Shown: positions 18,301 to 25,626 of the stretch, piece by piece
Numbering within the stretch: position 1 is the first letter of the stretch
How the letters are laid out: every line of letters starts with the position of its first letter
Source of the DNA: Gemmataceae bacterium
Lineage (GTDB): Bacteria; Planctomycetota; Planctomycetia; Gemmatales; Gemmataceae
Length of the DNA: 64,000 bases
Reading direction: 5' to 3'
Assembly: GCA_022842245.1 (NCBI GenBank)
Contig: JALHPZ010000028.1
Location: forward strand, 30,712-94,711
The notes under the pieces: model-generated
The model's input: only the letters and a program-made list of their open reading frames with translations
The model's database searches: none
What the model was told of the DNA's origin: nothing
Program-made: the position numbers and the translations under genes

Positions 18301-21251
18301 TTCGCCAGGTCGGCGGGGGTTTCCTTCAAGAGTTGCTGCACGAGCGACGGCGGCGCGGCGGCCGGAGCGGGCGGCTTTTCCACGCCCCAAAGTTTCGCCA
18401 ACACCTCGACCATGTTGGGGTCCTGTTTCTTCAGCTCGTCGAGATTGAACGGGTAGAAATCGTTCCGGCTGAAGAACGCCTCGGTCGTCTCGGCGAAGTA
18501 CTCCATCGGGTTCGTCATCGCGTAGGCCTTCTCGAATGTGTTCGGCCGGCCGTTGCCAAGATGGCGCTCCACTTTGTCGTACTTTCCCGATTCCTTCGCG
18601 CGGGCGTACGCGGCGGCAACCTCCGGGTTGGCGAACCCCTTCGCCACGACGCGATCGTGGTAGCCGTGCGCGAGCTCGTGCAAGGTCACGTTCGGCATTC
18701 GGTTCGCCTCGGCCTCGAAGATGCGCACGTTGTGGAACTCGACCGCCTTCGCCATTGCCGGGTCGCGCCCCTGCGATCGCAGCCAGCCCGCGCCGGGGTG
18801 GTACTCGGCGAGCGGGCGCACGCCGGGGTATTCCGGGTTGAAGTACAGCGGGATTTCCTGCAACTTCGCCACCGCCGCCTTCGGCACGACCTTCACGATC
18901 TCCGCCAGTTGCTTCTCGAGGATCTCCATTGCCTTCGCCGTCAGCCGTGCGTCGGCGGCGAGCAGGACGCGGTTGACGTGCACCGTCCAACCGCGGATCG
19001 TGCGCGTCTCGTACACCGGTTCGGGTGCCGGGGCGTGCGGCGATTGCAGGTTGTCCACCAGGTACCGCGTCATCGCCTCCATCAGGTGCTGATCGGTGTT
19101 CCGCCCCTCGCGGATGGCGTGCGTCCGGTTCGGGTACGGCAGTACGCTGAACCGTTTGCCCATGGAGATCAGTTCTTCCATCAGGCGTTCGGTGCCCTGA
19201 TAGTGGCAGTTGTCGTCGCCGGTGCCGTGGACGAGGAGCAGGTTGCCGCGCAGCTTGATGGCGTGGGTGATGGGCGAACCATCGCGGTAGCCGGCGGCGT
19301 TATCCGTCGGCAGGCCCATGTAGCGTTCCTGGTAGATCGTGTCGTAGAGCCGTTGATCGGCGACGGGTGCGACGGCGATGGCGGTGCGGTAGAGGTCCGG
19401 GTGGCGGAATAGGGCGTTGAGGCTCATGCTGCCGCCGCCGCTCCAGCCCCACGAACCGACGCGGGTCGGGTCGACCTCCGGCCAGCGCTTCAGCAGTTCG
19501 CGCACGGCCGCCGCCTGCTCGCCCGGGGCGACGATGCCGATCTTCTTGTGAACCGACTTCCGCCACTCGCGACCGCGCGGGACGTTAGTGCCGCGATTGT
19601 CCACACTCGCGACGACGAATCCTCGCTGCGCAAGCATCCAGTGCCACAGCCCGCGCGGGCCGGGCCACGCATCCCGCACCGTCTGCCCGTGGGGCTCGCC
19701 ATAGACATGCATCAAGAGAGGTAGCTTCACGCTTTCCTCGATCTCCGCCGGCTTCATGCTCCAGCCGTCGAGCGTAACGCCGTTGCCGATCGGCACTTTG
19801 ATGAACTCGATGGCCGGTCGACGCAATGCGGCCAGCTTCTCCCGCAACTTGGCGTTGTCGGCGAGCGTGCGAACGGGTGTGTTCTCGCCGGGTCGAATGA
19901 GGTCCACCACCGGCGGGGTCGTGAAGTTCGACCACGTATGGACCGCCCACTTCGCATCCGGGGAGAAGTCGAACGTATGCCAGCCGCCCCGCTTCGGATC
20001 CGTCAGCTCCTCGTGCGCTCCGTTTCCGTTCAGATTCGCACGGTACAGGTGCCGTTGGGTGGCATTTTCACTTGACGCAGCGAAGTACAACCAGCTTCCC
20101 TTCTCGTCGATCGCTTCGATCGCTAGCACGTCGAAGTCGCCCGACGTAATGGATTCCATCGGGGAGCCATCGACATAAACGCGGTAGGCGTGCCGCCAGC
20201 CCGATCGTTCGCTGAGCCACAGGAAGCTCTTGCCGCCGTCGAGCCAACGGAACGGGTTCTCGTTCTCCAGCCAGGCGGAATCCTTCTCGGTAAAGACCGC
20301 TTTCCCCTTCCCCGTGGCGGGATCGACGCGCCAGACAGTCAGTTCCGTTTGCAGTCCGTTGAACCGCTGCACCAGCACACTCTTGCCGTCCGGGGTCCAC
20401 TCGGCGTGGGGCAGGTAATGCTCGCGCGGGTCGCCAGGCAGGTCGATCCACTGCACCTTCCCACCCTTGGCGGGAACGATGCCGAGCCGTGTGGCCGAGT
20501 TCTTCTCGCCGACTTTCGGATATGCGAACGTGGTGATCTTCGGCGTCTTGCTCGCTACGGTGTCGACGAGGTGGAACTCCGGAACGCCACTGGTGTCGAA
20601 CTGCCAGAACAGAACGTGCTGGCCGTCCGGGCTCCAGCGGAAGCAATTCCGCAGGTCCAGCTCCTCCTCGTTCACCCAGTCGGACGTGCCGTTGATGATC
20701 GACTTCGAGCCGTCGGCGGTCAGCGGCGTGATCGCGAGGGTGGCGAGATCCTGGACGTAAAGGTTGTTCTCGCGGACGTAGGCGACGCGCGTGCCGTCGG
20801 GCGAGAAGGTGGCGAACATCAGCGACGCCGGCGCGGCATCCCCGCCGAGCTTGCGGAGCGTCTTGCCCGCCACGTCGAGCACCCAATAATCGCCGCGGGT
20901 ATTCTGCCGCCAGACCCGCTGGCTGTTCGTGAAGATCAGAACTTTGGATTCGTCGGTGGAAAGCTCGTATGCGTCGACCGCCAGCGGTTGCTTTGCACCC
21001 GCGGGCGTGAACGCCGACACCGGAACGACGAAATCCTTCTTGCCGCTAGCCGGATCGTTGCGGACGAGTTCGCCCTTCTCGAGGGTGAAATACGTCGACG
21101 TCTGCTTGCTCCACCGCCGCGCCGGGATCGGTTCCGTGGCGAACTCGCCGGTGCCGAACAGCCGACCGACGGAGAGCAGCGAATCATCCGCGCGCAGCGA
21201 GCCGACGGCGAGGGCGAAGACGAGCGCCAGATACATGCGATTGCGGTTCAC
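15306..21251 (-). CDS. Secreted fusion: S9 dipeptidyl peptidase, HExxH metallopeptidase, two c-type haem domains, DUF6797, propeller
   Basis: A 1981-residue exported protein. The signal peptide (MNRNRMYLALVFALAVGSLRA) is followed by a DPP-IV N-terminal propeller (about 60-500) and an S9 hydrolase domain with Ser604 in GWSGGGS, Asp679/680 in GDDN and His711 in RTHA, a complete triad. A metallopeptidase-like domain follows with HELAHGYHD (His858-862). Then come a planctomycete haem-binding domain with CARCH (1006-1010), a second haem site CANCH (1179-1183), a DUF6797-type segment (about 1270-1500) and an NHL/sorbosone-dehydrogenase-like propeller (about 1530-1860). GTG at 21251 is chosen as start because GAGG lies 6 nt upstream; ATG at 21236 is the alternative. 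It probably acts in the periplasm, linking peptide breakdown with electron transfer, but the joint function is inference. No frameshift or internal stop was seen. Confidence 0.85.
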   Translation of the reverse strand: MNRNRMYLALVFALAVGSLRADDSLLSVGRLFGTGEFATEPIPARRWSKQTSTYFTLEKGELVRNDPASGKKDFVVPVSAFTPAGAKQPLAVDAYELSTDESKVLIFTNSQRVWRQNTRGDYWVLDVAGKTLRKLGGDAAPASLMFATFSPDGTRVAYVRENNLYVQDLATLAITPLTADGSKSIINGTSDWVNEEELDLRNCFRWSPDGQHVLFWQFDTSGVPEFHLVDTVASKTPKITTFAYPKVGEKNSATRLGIVPAKGGKVQWIDLPGDPREHYLPHAEWTPDGKSVLVQRFNGLQTELTVWRVDPATGKGKAVFTEKDSAWLENENPFRWLDGGKSFLWLSERSGWRHAYRVYVDGSPMESITSGDFDVLAIEAIDEKGSWLYFAASSENATQRHLYRANLNGNGAHEELTDPKRGGWHTFDFSPDAKWAVHTWSNFTTPPVVDLIRPGENTPVRTLADNAKLREKLAALRRPAIEFIKVPIGNGVTLDGWSMKPAEIEESVKLPLLMHVYGEPHGQTVRDAWPGPRGLWHWMLAQRGFVVASVDNRGTNVPRGREWRKSVHKKIGIVAPGEQAAAVRELLKRWPEVDPTRVGSWGWSGGGSMSLNALFRHPDLYRTAIAVAPVADQRLYDTIYQERYMGLPTDNAAGYRDGSPITHAIKLRGNLLLVHGTGDDNCHYQGTERLMEELISMGKRFSVLPYPNRTHAIREGRNTDQHLMEAMTRYLVDNLQSPHAPAPEPVYETRTIRGWTVHVNRVLLAADARLTAKAMEILEKQLAEIVKVVPKAAVAKLQEIPLYFNPEYPGVRPLAEYHPGAGWLRSQGRDPAMAKAVEFHNVRIFEAEANRMPNVTLHELAHGYHDRVVAKGFANPEVAAAYARAKESGKYDKVERHLGNGRPNTFEKAYAMTNPMEYFAETTEAFFSRNDFYPFNLDELKKQDPNMVEVLAKLWGVEKPPAPAAAPPSLVQQLLKETPADLAKAARSQGDAGRGAVLFFQPFLTCARCHDPEVGTKLGPDLAQAGKEATAEYLIESVLAPSKVLKKGYEPLTISTTDGRTISGQLVDEKNGTLTLIDPAGGKTIAIPTADIEKRSTGTVSLMPEGLANMLSDRQQFLDLAKYLIEIAEGGPTRAKELRPAQTVFVLPEYEKTIDHAGLLRRLDDKAFQRGEAIYTRVCANCHGTHTQPGSLPTSPKFAAHTFKNGSDPHSLYRTLTHGYNLMAPQTWMVPRQKYDVIHYLREAYLKPHNPSQYSRIDDAYLAKLPKGTTFGPAPASVDPWMAMDYGPSLMNTYEVGGPGPNIAYKGIAVRLDPGTGGVSRGTRWALFDHDTLRFAAAWNGSGFIDWKGIHFNGQHQVHPKLVGERHIENSVGPGWANPAKGSFADPRPKGREGRPYGPLPREWAQFKGTYSYGDQTVIAYTVGDAAILELEGAEANGVFTRTLEIDRSSHDLLARLAPEGAAVAVIGDSKVSVVRRDGFHVLSIPAAATPTRVKVLLAKGGTDLAAYAKTAPRALKPLTEGGPKRWPETLTTTATLGKNAGPFAVDTFELPVRNPWNALIRPTGFDFLNDGKSMAVCTWDGDVWRVDGIDKPEAGLKWQRIASGLFQPLGLKVRDGSIFVCCRDQIAKLHDRNGDGETDFVECFNNDHQVTEHFHEFAMGLQTDSDGNFYYAKSGRHALPALVPHHGTLLKVSKDGTKTDILATGFRAANGVCLNPDGTFFVTDQEGFWTPKNRINKVEVGGFYGNLFGYTDITDTADSAMKQPLCWITNAFDRSPAELIWVPAKTWGPLAGALLNTSYGMGQIFVVPHETVNGQAQGGMCALPLPTFPTGVMRPRFHPTDDHLYACGMFAWAGNVTLPGGFYRVRYTGQPADLPIGLKAKTGAVELTFTDAIDPKTIDAKSFDVKVWGLKRTQNYGSKHIDEKPLAVAKATLAADGKTVRLELPDLAPTWCMEIRFRLKGTDGRPIAGTIHNTIHALGR

Positions 21252-21609
21252 GTCGAGCCTCGGTGGCGATGGAAAGAATGCGATTCGAGCGGCTCCAACA
21301 ATGATGTCGCTCCCAAAGCCAATAATTGTCATGGAAGCGCCCGAACGATTTTCGAGAACGAGAAAACGAAGTCGATCCATCTTGGCCCCGGAGGGGCCGC
21401 GGCGTGTAGCCACGGGTGGAGCGCAGCGGAACCCGTGGTCGTCGAACCAGTCGCATCGTCCCCGGCAGGGGTCGAGGGAGCGGGATCGTCCCTTCGCCCC
21501 TTTCGGGGCGAGGAATACCGTCAACACGTCCACGGGTTACGCTGCGCTCCACCCGTGGCTACATCCCGTTGCCCCAGTCGGGGCAAAAAACCACTATCGT
21601 CAACACGAT
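21252..21609. other. 358-nt intergenic region dominated by a palindromic repeat
   Basis: This lies between two minus-strand genes, the DUF1080 gene upstream and the protease-cytochrome fusion downstream. Most of it is the palindromic element listed separately. The remaining ~130 nt next to the fusion gene (21252-21383) is where its promoter should be; no clear promoter motif was seen. Confidence 0.6.
21384..21585. repeat. Palindromic intergenic repeat, copy A
   Basis: Left arm 21406-21438 and right arm 21530-21562 are 33-nt inverted repeats with a single mismatch. Each arm contains GTAGCCACGGGTGGAGCG or its complement. The arms are flanked by small GC hairpins (GGCCCCGGAGGGGCC at the left, GCCCCAGTCGGGGC at the right), and a further hairpin-rich centre lies between. 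A second copy is at 39755-39945. Spurious open reading frames run through it on both strands. Confidence 0.85.
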
Positions 21610-22356
21610 TCACTTCTTCCCGGGTTCGTACTCGAAGGCCTTGTCGTCCACCGGGACGACCCAGACGTTGCGGAACTTCACCGGGTTGCCGTGGTCCTGG
21701 AGGAACACCGGGCCGGTCATCGTCTTCTTCTGCCGGTCGCGGATCGCGTCCAGGTAGGGCGTGTTGCCGAAGCGGAACGGGTGGAACGTCGACTTCGGCT
21801 CGCCGAAGGTCGCGCCGTCCTGCACCTTCTGGCCGTTATACCACGCGGTGATGGTCCCCTTCTCGACGATGGTTCCCTTGTCGTCCCGCCGCGGCGCGCG
21901 GTAGCGGATATCGAAGACCTGCCATTCCCCCGGCTTGCGGCAGGCGTTCACCAGCGGAGGCGAGAACCCGTACACGGCGCCGGCGTCGTCCTGCGTCACC
22001 TTCTCCTTGCCGTACGAATTGAAGACCTGCACCTCGTAGTTCCCGTGGATGTACACGCCGCTGTTCCCCGGCCCCTTCTCCGGCAGCAGGAACTCGACGT
22101 GGATGTCGGCGTCCTTGAAGTGCAGCTTCGAGACGATGTGGTTCTGGTTCTTCCTGTTCGAGGTCGACGTGATGACGCCGTTTTCGATCGGCCAGTCGAT
22201 CGCGCCGCCCGCCATGCTCAGGAACTTGTGGTTCCCCTTGTCGTCGAGCAGAATCGTCGCGCCCTTCGGCGGTGTGACGGGTAGCTTGCTCTGATCCGGC
22301 GGGAAATCGGAGCCGGCCCCAAGAGCCGACATCGCGAGCAGTAACGCAACCGTCAT
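21610..22356 (-). CDS. Exported DUF1080 protein (3-keto-disaccharide hydrolase family)
   Basis: A 248-residue protein of the DUF1080/LamG-like jelly-roll family that is greatly expanded in Planctomycetes and includes 3-keto-disaccharide hydrolases. After a signal peptide (MTVALLLAMSALGAG) it has family features: SNRKNQNHIVSKLHFKDADI, HVEFLLP, GNSGVYIHGNYEVQVFNSYG, GEWQVFDIRYRAPR, and the closing FQ/FLQDHGNPVKFRNVWV. The ATG at 22356 has GGAGG upstream at good spacing; the frame is open to 22524, but that extension has no signal-peptide character. Its substrate is probably a plant or algal polysaccharide fragment, which is inference. Confidence 0.88.
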   Translation of the reverse strand: MTVALLLAMSALGAGSDFPPDQSKLPVTPPKGATILLDDKGNHKFLSMAGGAIDWPIENGVITSTSNRKNQNHIVSKLHFKDADIHVEFLLPEKGPGNSGVYIHGNYEVQVFNSYGKEKVTQDDAGAVYGFSPPLVNACRKPGEWQVFDIRYRAPRRDDKGTIVEKGTITAWYNGQKVQDGATFGEPKSTFHPFRFGNTPYLDAIRDRQKKTMTGPVFLQDHGNPVKFRNVWVVPVDDKAFEYEPGKK

Positions 22357-22852
22357 TCCTTTGCCTCCTCGGGGAACCATCAAGGTCCGGTTGCATTCCC
22401 GCTTGCGAGAGGTCGCCGTGTTACCGACCGGACACGGGGCTTCATTGGCAGACCGTAAGTTAGAGATTATTTCCCGCGTCGCCCGATTGGAATATCGAGG
22501 TCGACCATTTCCAAGTCGCCCCACGGGCGAGGCTTCCCGAAACCGCCACTACGAGTTCCGGACGATGGCCCGCGAAGACCGCGGGAAAGTGGGGCGTCGC
22601 TCCACATGATTGTAGCCCCGCACCGGCAGGTCGAAGAATCCAACGAATCCGTCTTTCACTAGCACCCGATTATTCGACCGAGATCGTGAAATCGTTGTTC
22701 CACGGTAACACGAAGCCGTCGGCGCGCCCGAACGCCGGACAGATCGCCGGCCCGTCGCTGGTTTTTCATACATCCCGTTTCGCCCGCGTCTGAATCGCGG
22801 ACTAATCTCCAGTGCCCGCCAGTCATTGACCGCCTCTAATTGTGATTTTCCC
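22357..22852. other. 496-nt divergent intergenic region
   Basis: This separates the DUF1080 gene (minus) from a kinase gene (plus), so it must contain the start signals of both. It is relatively AT-rich around 22450-22500 and 22640-22700. The open frames across it lack family similarity and look like chance frames. No confident promoter, small gene or repeat was seen. Confidence 0.5.
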
Positions 22853-24367
22853 ATGCCCGCACCAACCTCGACCGCCGATATTCTGGAAGTCATTCGCAAG
22901 AGCCAGTTGGTGGCCTCGGACCGTCTGGACGCGTTGTCGTGCGAAGCGGAGAGCGACCCGGCCGCCGTCATTCGTCAGCTCCAGGCCGACGGTACCCTGA
23001 CTCCGTTCCAGGCGGAACAGTTACTCAAGGGCCGGCACAAGGGTTTCGTGCTCGGCAAGTATCGACTGCTGGACCGGATCGGCATGGGCGGCATGGGTCA
23101 GGTCTACCTGGCCGAACATGCGACCATGAAGCGCCGCGTGGCGATCAAGGTGCTGCCGCCCGACCGTTGCGACAACGAGTTCGCCCGCGAGCGATTCCAG
23201 CGCGAGGCGAAGGCCGCCGCCGCCGTCGAACACCCGAACATCGTCCGCGCCTACGATCTGGAGATGGATGGCGACGTTTCATTCCTGGTGATGGAGTACA
23301 TCGACGGCACGACCCTGCACGAGTTGGTCGCCCGCCGGGGTCCGCTCGATCCGGGTCGGGCCGCGCACTACCTCTGGCAGATCGCCAACGGATTGGAAGC
23401 CATCCACTGTTTCCAGCTCGTTCACCGTGACATCAAGCCCGCGAACCTGTTGCTCGACCGCTCCGGCGTCGTGCGTATCGTCGACCTCGGCCTGGTCCGC
23501 TCGGAATTGGACGACGACGCGCTGACCCGCGGCGAAGGGGCGAAGATGCTCGGCACCGCCGACTATCTCGCGCCGGAGCAGGCGATCGAGTGTTCGAAGG
23601 TCGATGGCCGTGCCGACCTCTACAGCCTGGGCTGCACGGCGTACTACCTGCTGACCGGCCAGCCGCCGTTCCCCTCGGACAAGATGTCGCAAAAGCTGAT
23701 CGCGCACCAGACGAAGCCGGCGCCGCCGATCCGCGGCCTGAACCCCGCCGTGCCCGAAGGCCTCGCCGTCGTCGTCCATCGCCTGCTCGCCAAGAAACCC
23801 GACGACCGCTACCGCACCGCGACGGATCTGCTCGAGGCGCTTGCGCCGTTCGTGAAGCCGGTCCCCCCGACCGAAGAGGACTTCCCGTCGCCCGGGAGCC
23901 CCTCGCTGGCACGATCGGGGATCAGCCTCAACGGCTGGGTGTCCATGAACATGGTCGACCGGACCGGTTCGCAGGCCTCCGCGAGCGGTTCGGCGATCCG
24001 CTTCCACTCGGACACGAACCCGAAACTGCCGGCGTCGCAGGCGCAGCAGCAGACGAAGGCGAACGCCTCGCAGGAAACGATGCCGGCACGACCGGGAATT
24101 CCGCAGGAGGTCCCCGCGACGCCGGCACCGAAGGTCCGCAACAAGCCGAAGCCGCCGGCAATCGTCGTAGAACTGAAAGTCCCGGAGAAACCCAAGCCGA
24201 TCGACGACACCCGAGGGAAAAGCACGGCTCTGAAAGCGGATCGGCTCTTCCGCGATCCGTCGGTGGAGCACCATCCGTCATCCATCGCCGGTCGATGGAT
24301 CTGGTTGGCGCTCGCCCTCGTTTGCGGTGCGGCGCTCGTCGGATTGTTGGCGATGGGAACCCGCTGA
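22853..24367 (+). CDS. Membrane-anchored Ser/Thr protein kinase
   Basis: A 504-residue Hanks-type kinase. Residues 1-60 form a small helical domain common at the N-terminus of planctomycete kinases (DILEVIRKSQLV, LTPFQAEQLLKG). The kinase domain follows: glycine loop IGMGGMGQVYLAEH, Lys99 in VAIKVL, HRDIKPANLL with Asp193, and DLG where most kinases have DFG. After a Pro/Lys-rich linker there is one C-terminal membrane helix (WIWLALALVCGAALVGLLAM) with almost nothing beyond it. The kinase therefore faces the cytoplasm and has no extracellular sensor. The ATG at 22853 is chosen over the upstream TTG at 22826. Targets are unknown. Confidence 0.93.
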   Translation: MPAPTSTADILEVIRKSQLVASDRLDALSCEAESDPAAVIRQLQADGTLTPFQAEQLLKGRHKGFVLGKYRLLDRIGMGGMGQVYLAEHATMKRRVAIKVLPPDRCDNEFARERFQREAKAAAAVEHPNIVRAYDLEMDGDVSFLVMEYIDGTTLHELVARRGPLDPGRAAHYLWQIANGLEAIHCFQLVHRDIKPANLLLDRSGVVRIVDLGLVRSELDDDALTRGEGAKMLGTADYLAPEQAIECSKVDGRADLYSLGCTAYYLLTGQPPFPSDKMSQKLIAHQTKPAPPIRGLNPAVPEGLAVVVHRLLAKKPDDRYRTATDLLEALAPFVKPVPPTEEDFPSPGSPSLARSGISLNGWVSMNMVDRTGSQASASGSAIRFHSDTNPKLPASQAQQQTKANASQETMPARPGIPQEVPATPAPKVRNKPKPPAIVVELKVPEKPKPIDDTRGKSTALKADRLFRDPSVEHHPSSIAGRWIWLALALVCGAALVGLLAMGTR

Positions 24368-24411
24368 TCCTCGTGCTTGACGCGGGCGGGCCGGACCCGC
24401 ACAATCGGGGC

Positions 24412-25626
24412 ATGTCCGTCTATCTCTCGACCGAACTGCGCCCCGCGCGCTGGCCCTGGCTCGAAGCCGCCCGCGAGCGGGGCCAACTCTGGCTCTACGA
24501 CCCCCGCCGCATCGCCGGGCCGCCGATCCCGATTTCCGAGTTCGACCTCGAAGCGGTCAACCTCTTCAACGGCCAACTCACAATCGCGGAGATCCATGCC
24601 ACGCTGACGGTCCGCTTCGGTGCCGGCGCGCCCTCGCCCCAATCCCTCGCCGCCTTCGCCGAACGGCTCGACCGCGAACTCTACCTCGACGGTTTCGCCT
24701 TCCGCGATTACCTCGCCGGCACGATTCGCCGGCCTTCCTGCGTCGGCTGCTACCCGCTCGAACCGGCCGCGATCCGCGCCAAGATGGACCGGCTCTTCAC
24801 CGCCCCCGGCGGCCCCGGACTGCCGAACGGACGCGCGATCGATAACCCGCGCCTCCGCGCCGTCCTCGCCCCCCACATGGACTACGACCGCGGCAACGTC
24901 ACCTACGGCCATGCCTTCAAGACCCTGATCGAACAGACCGACGCCCGGCTGTTCTTCGTCATCGGCACCTCGCACTACTCCCCGGCCCGCTTCTCGCTCA
25001 CGCGCATGAACTTCGTCACGCCGCTCGGGATGATCGAAACCGACCGCGCGTCCGTCGATCGGATTGCGGCCGCGTGCGGACCGGCGGTCTTCGAGGACCC
25101 CTTCGCGCACCTGCCGGAGCATTCGATCGAGCTGGAAGTCGTCGTGTTGCAGCACTTGCTCGGCGACCGGCCGTTCCGCATCGTGCCGTTGCTGGTGGGT
25201 TCGTTCGGCGACTGCGTGGCGTCGCGGACCGCACCGGATCAGGTCGACGAGATCGCCCGCATGATCGACGCCCTGCGGGACGCCGAGTCCGCGGCCGGGG
25301 AACCGGTCTGCTACGTCATCAGCGGGGACCTCGCGCACGTCGGCCCGAAGTTCGGCGACCCGGAGCCGGTGCGGGCGCCGTTCCTGGCCGAAAGCCGGCA
25401 ACGCGACGAAGCGATCCTCGACACGTTGAAGGCCGCCGACCGGAACGGATATTTCGAAACGATCACCGACGAGGGCGACGCCCGCCGCATCTGCGGTCTG
25501 CCGCCGACATACGTGGCGCTGGCCGCCGCTCGACCCAATGAGGGGACGACGCTGCACTATCAGCAATTTGTCCATCCGCAGGGCCACGAGAGCGTCAGCT
25601 TCGCCGCCGCCGCGTTCTACGAATAG
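24412..25626 (+). CDS. amrB: AmmeMemoRadiSam system protein B (MEMO1 family) with N-terminal extension
   Basis: A 404-residue protein whose C-terminal ~280 residues match the MEMO1/AmmeMemoRadiSam B fold, related to class III extradiol dioxygenases. Recognisable segments are LAPHMDYDRGNVTYGHAF, FFVIGTSHYSP, EHSIELEVVVLQHLL, VPLLVGSF and VISGDLAHVGPKFGD; the last is followed by a typical GLPPTYVAL. The first ~115 residues are a separate domain (for example GQLWLYDPRRIAGPPIPISEF) not found in the minimal family. Neither the AMMECR1-like nor the radical-SAM partner is encoded in this window. It starts 44 nt after the kinase gene and abuts the convergent sulfatase stop with no gap. The biochemical role of the system in bacteria is not settled. 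Confidence 0.85.
   Translation: MSVYLSTELRPARWPWLEAARERGQLWLYDPRRIAGPPIPISEFDLEAVNLFNGQLTIAEIHATLTVRFGAGAPSPQSLAAFAERLDRELYLDGFAFRDYLAGTIRRPSCVGCYPLEPAAIRAKMDRLFTAPGGPGLPNGRAIDNPRLRAVLAPHMDYDRGNVTYGHAFKTLIEQTDARLFFVIGTSHYSPARFSLTRMNFVTPLGMIETDRASVDRIAAACGPAVFEDPFAHLPEHSIELEVVVLQHLLGDRPFRIVPLLVGSFGDCVASRTAPDQVDEIARMIDALRDAESAAGEPVCYVISGDLAHVGPKFGDPEPVRAPFLAESRQRDEAILDTLKAADRNGYFETITDEGDARRICGLPPTYVALAAARPNEGTTLHYQQFVHPQGHESVSFAAAAFYE

Noticed and set aside
21316..21606. Short peptides of the type APPVATRRGPSGAK across the palindromic repeats
   Set aside because: They arise from reading the inverted-repeat arms in several frames, recur at both copies, and have no start signals.
22549..22971. 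Minus-strand 140-residue frame opposite the kinase start
   Set aside because: No family similarity, biased composition, and it overlaps the well-supported kinase N-terminus.
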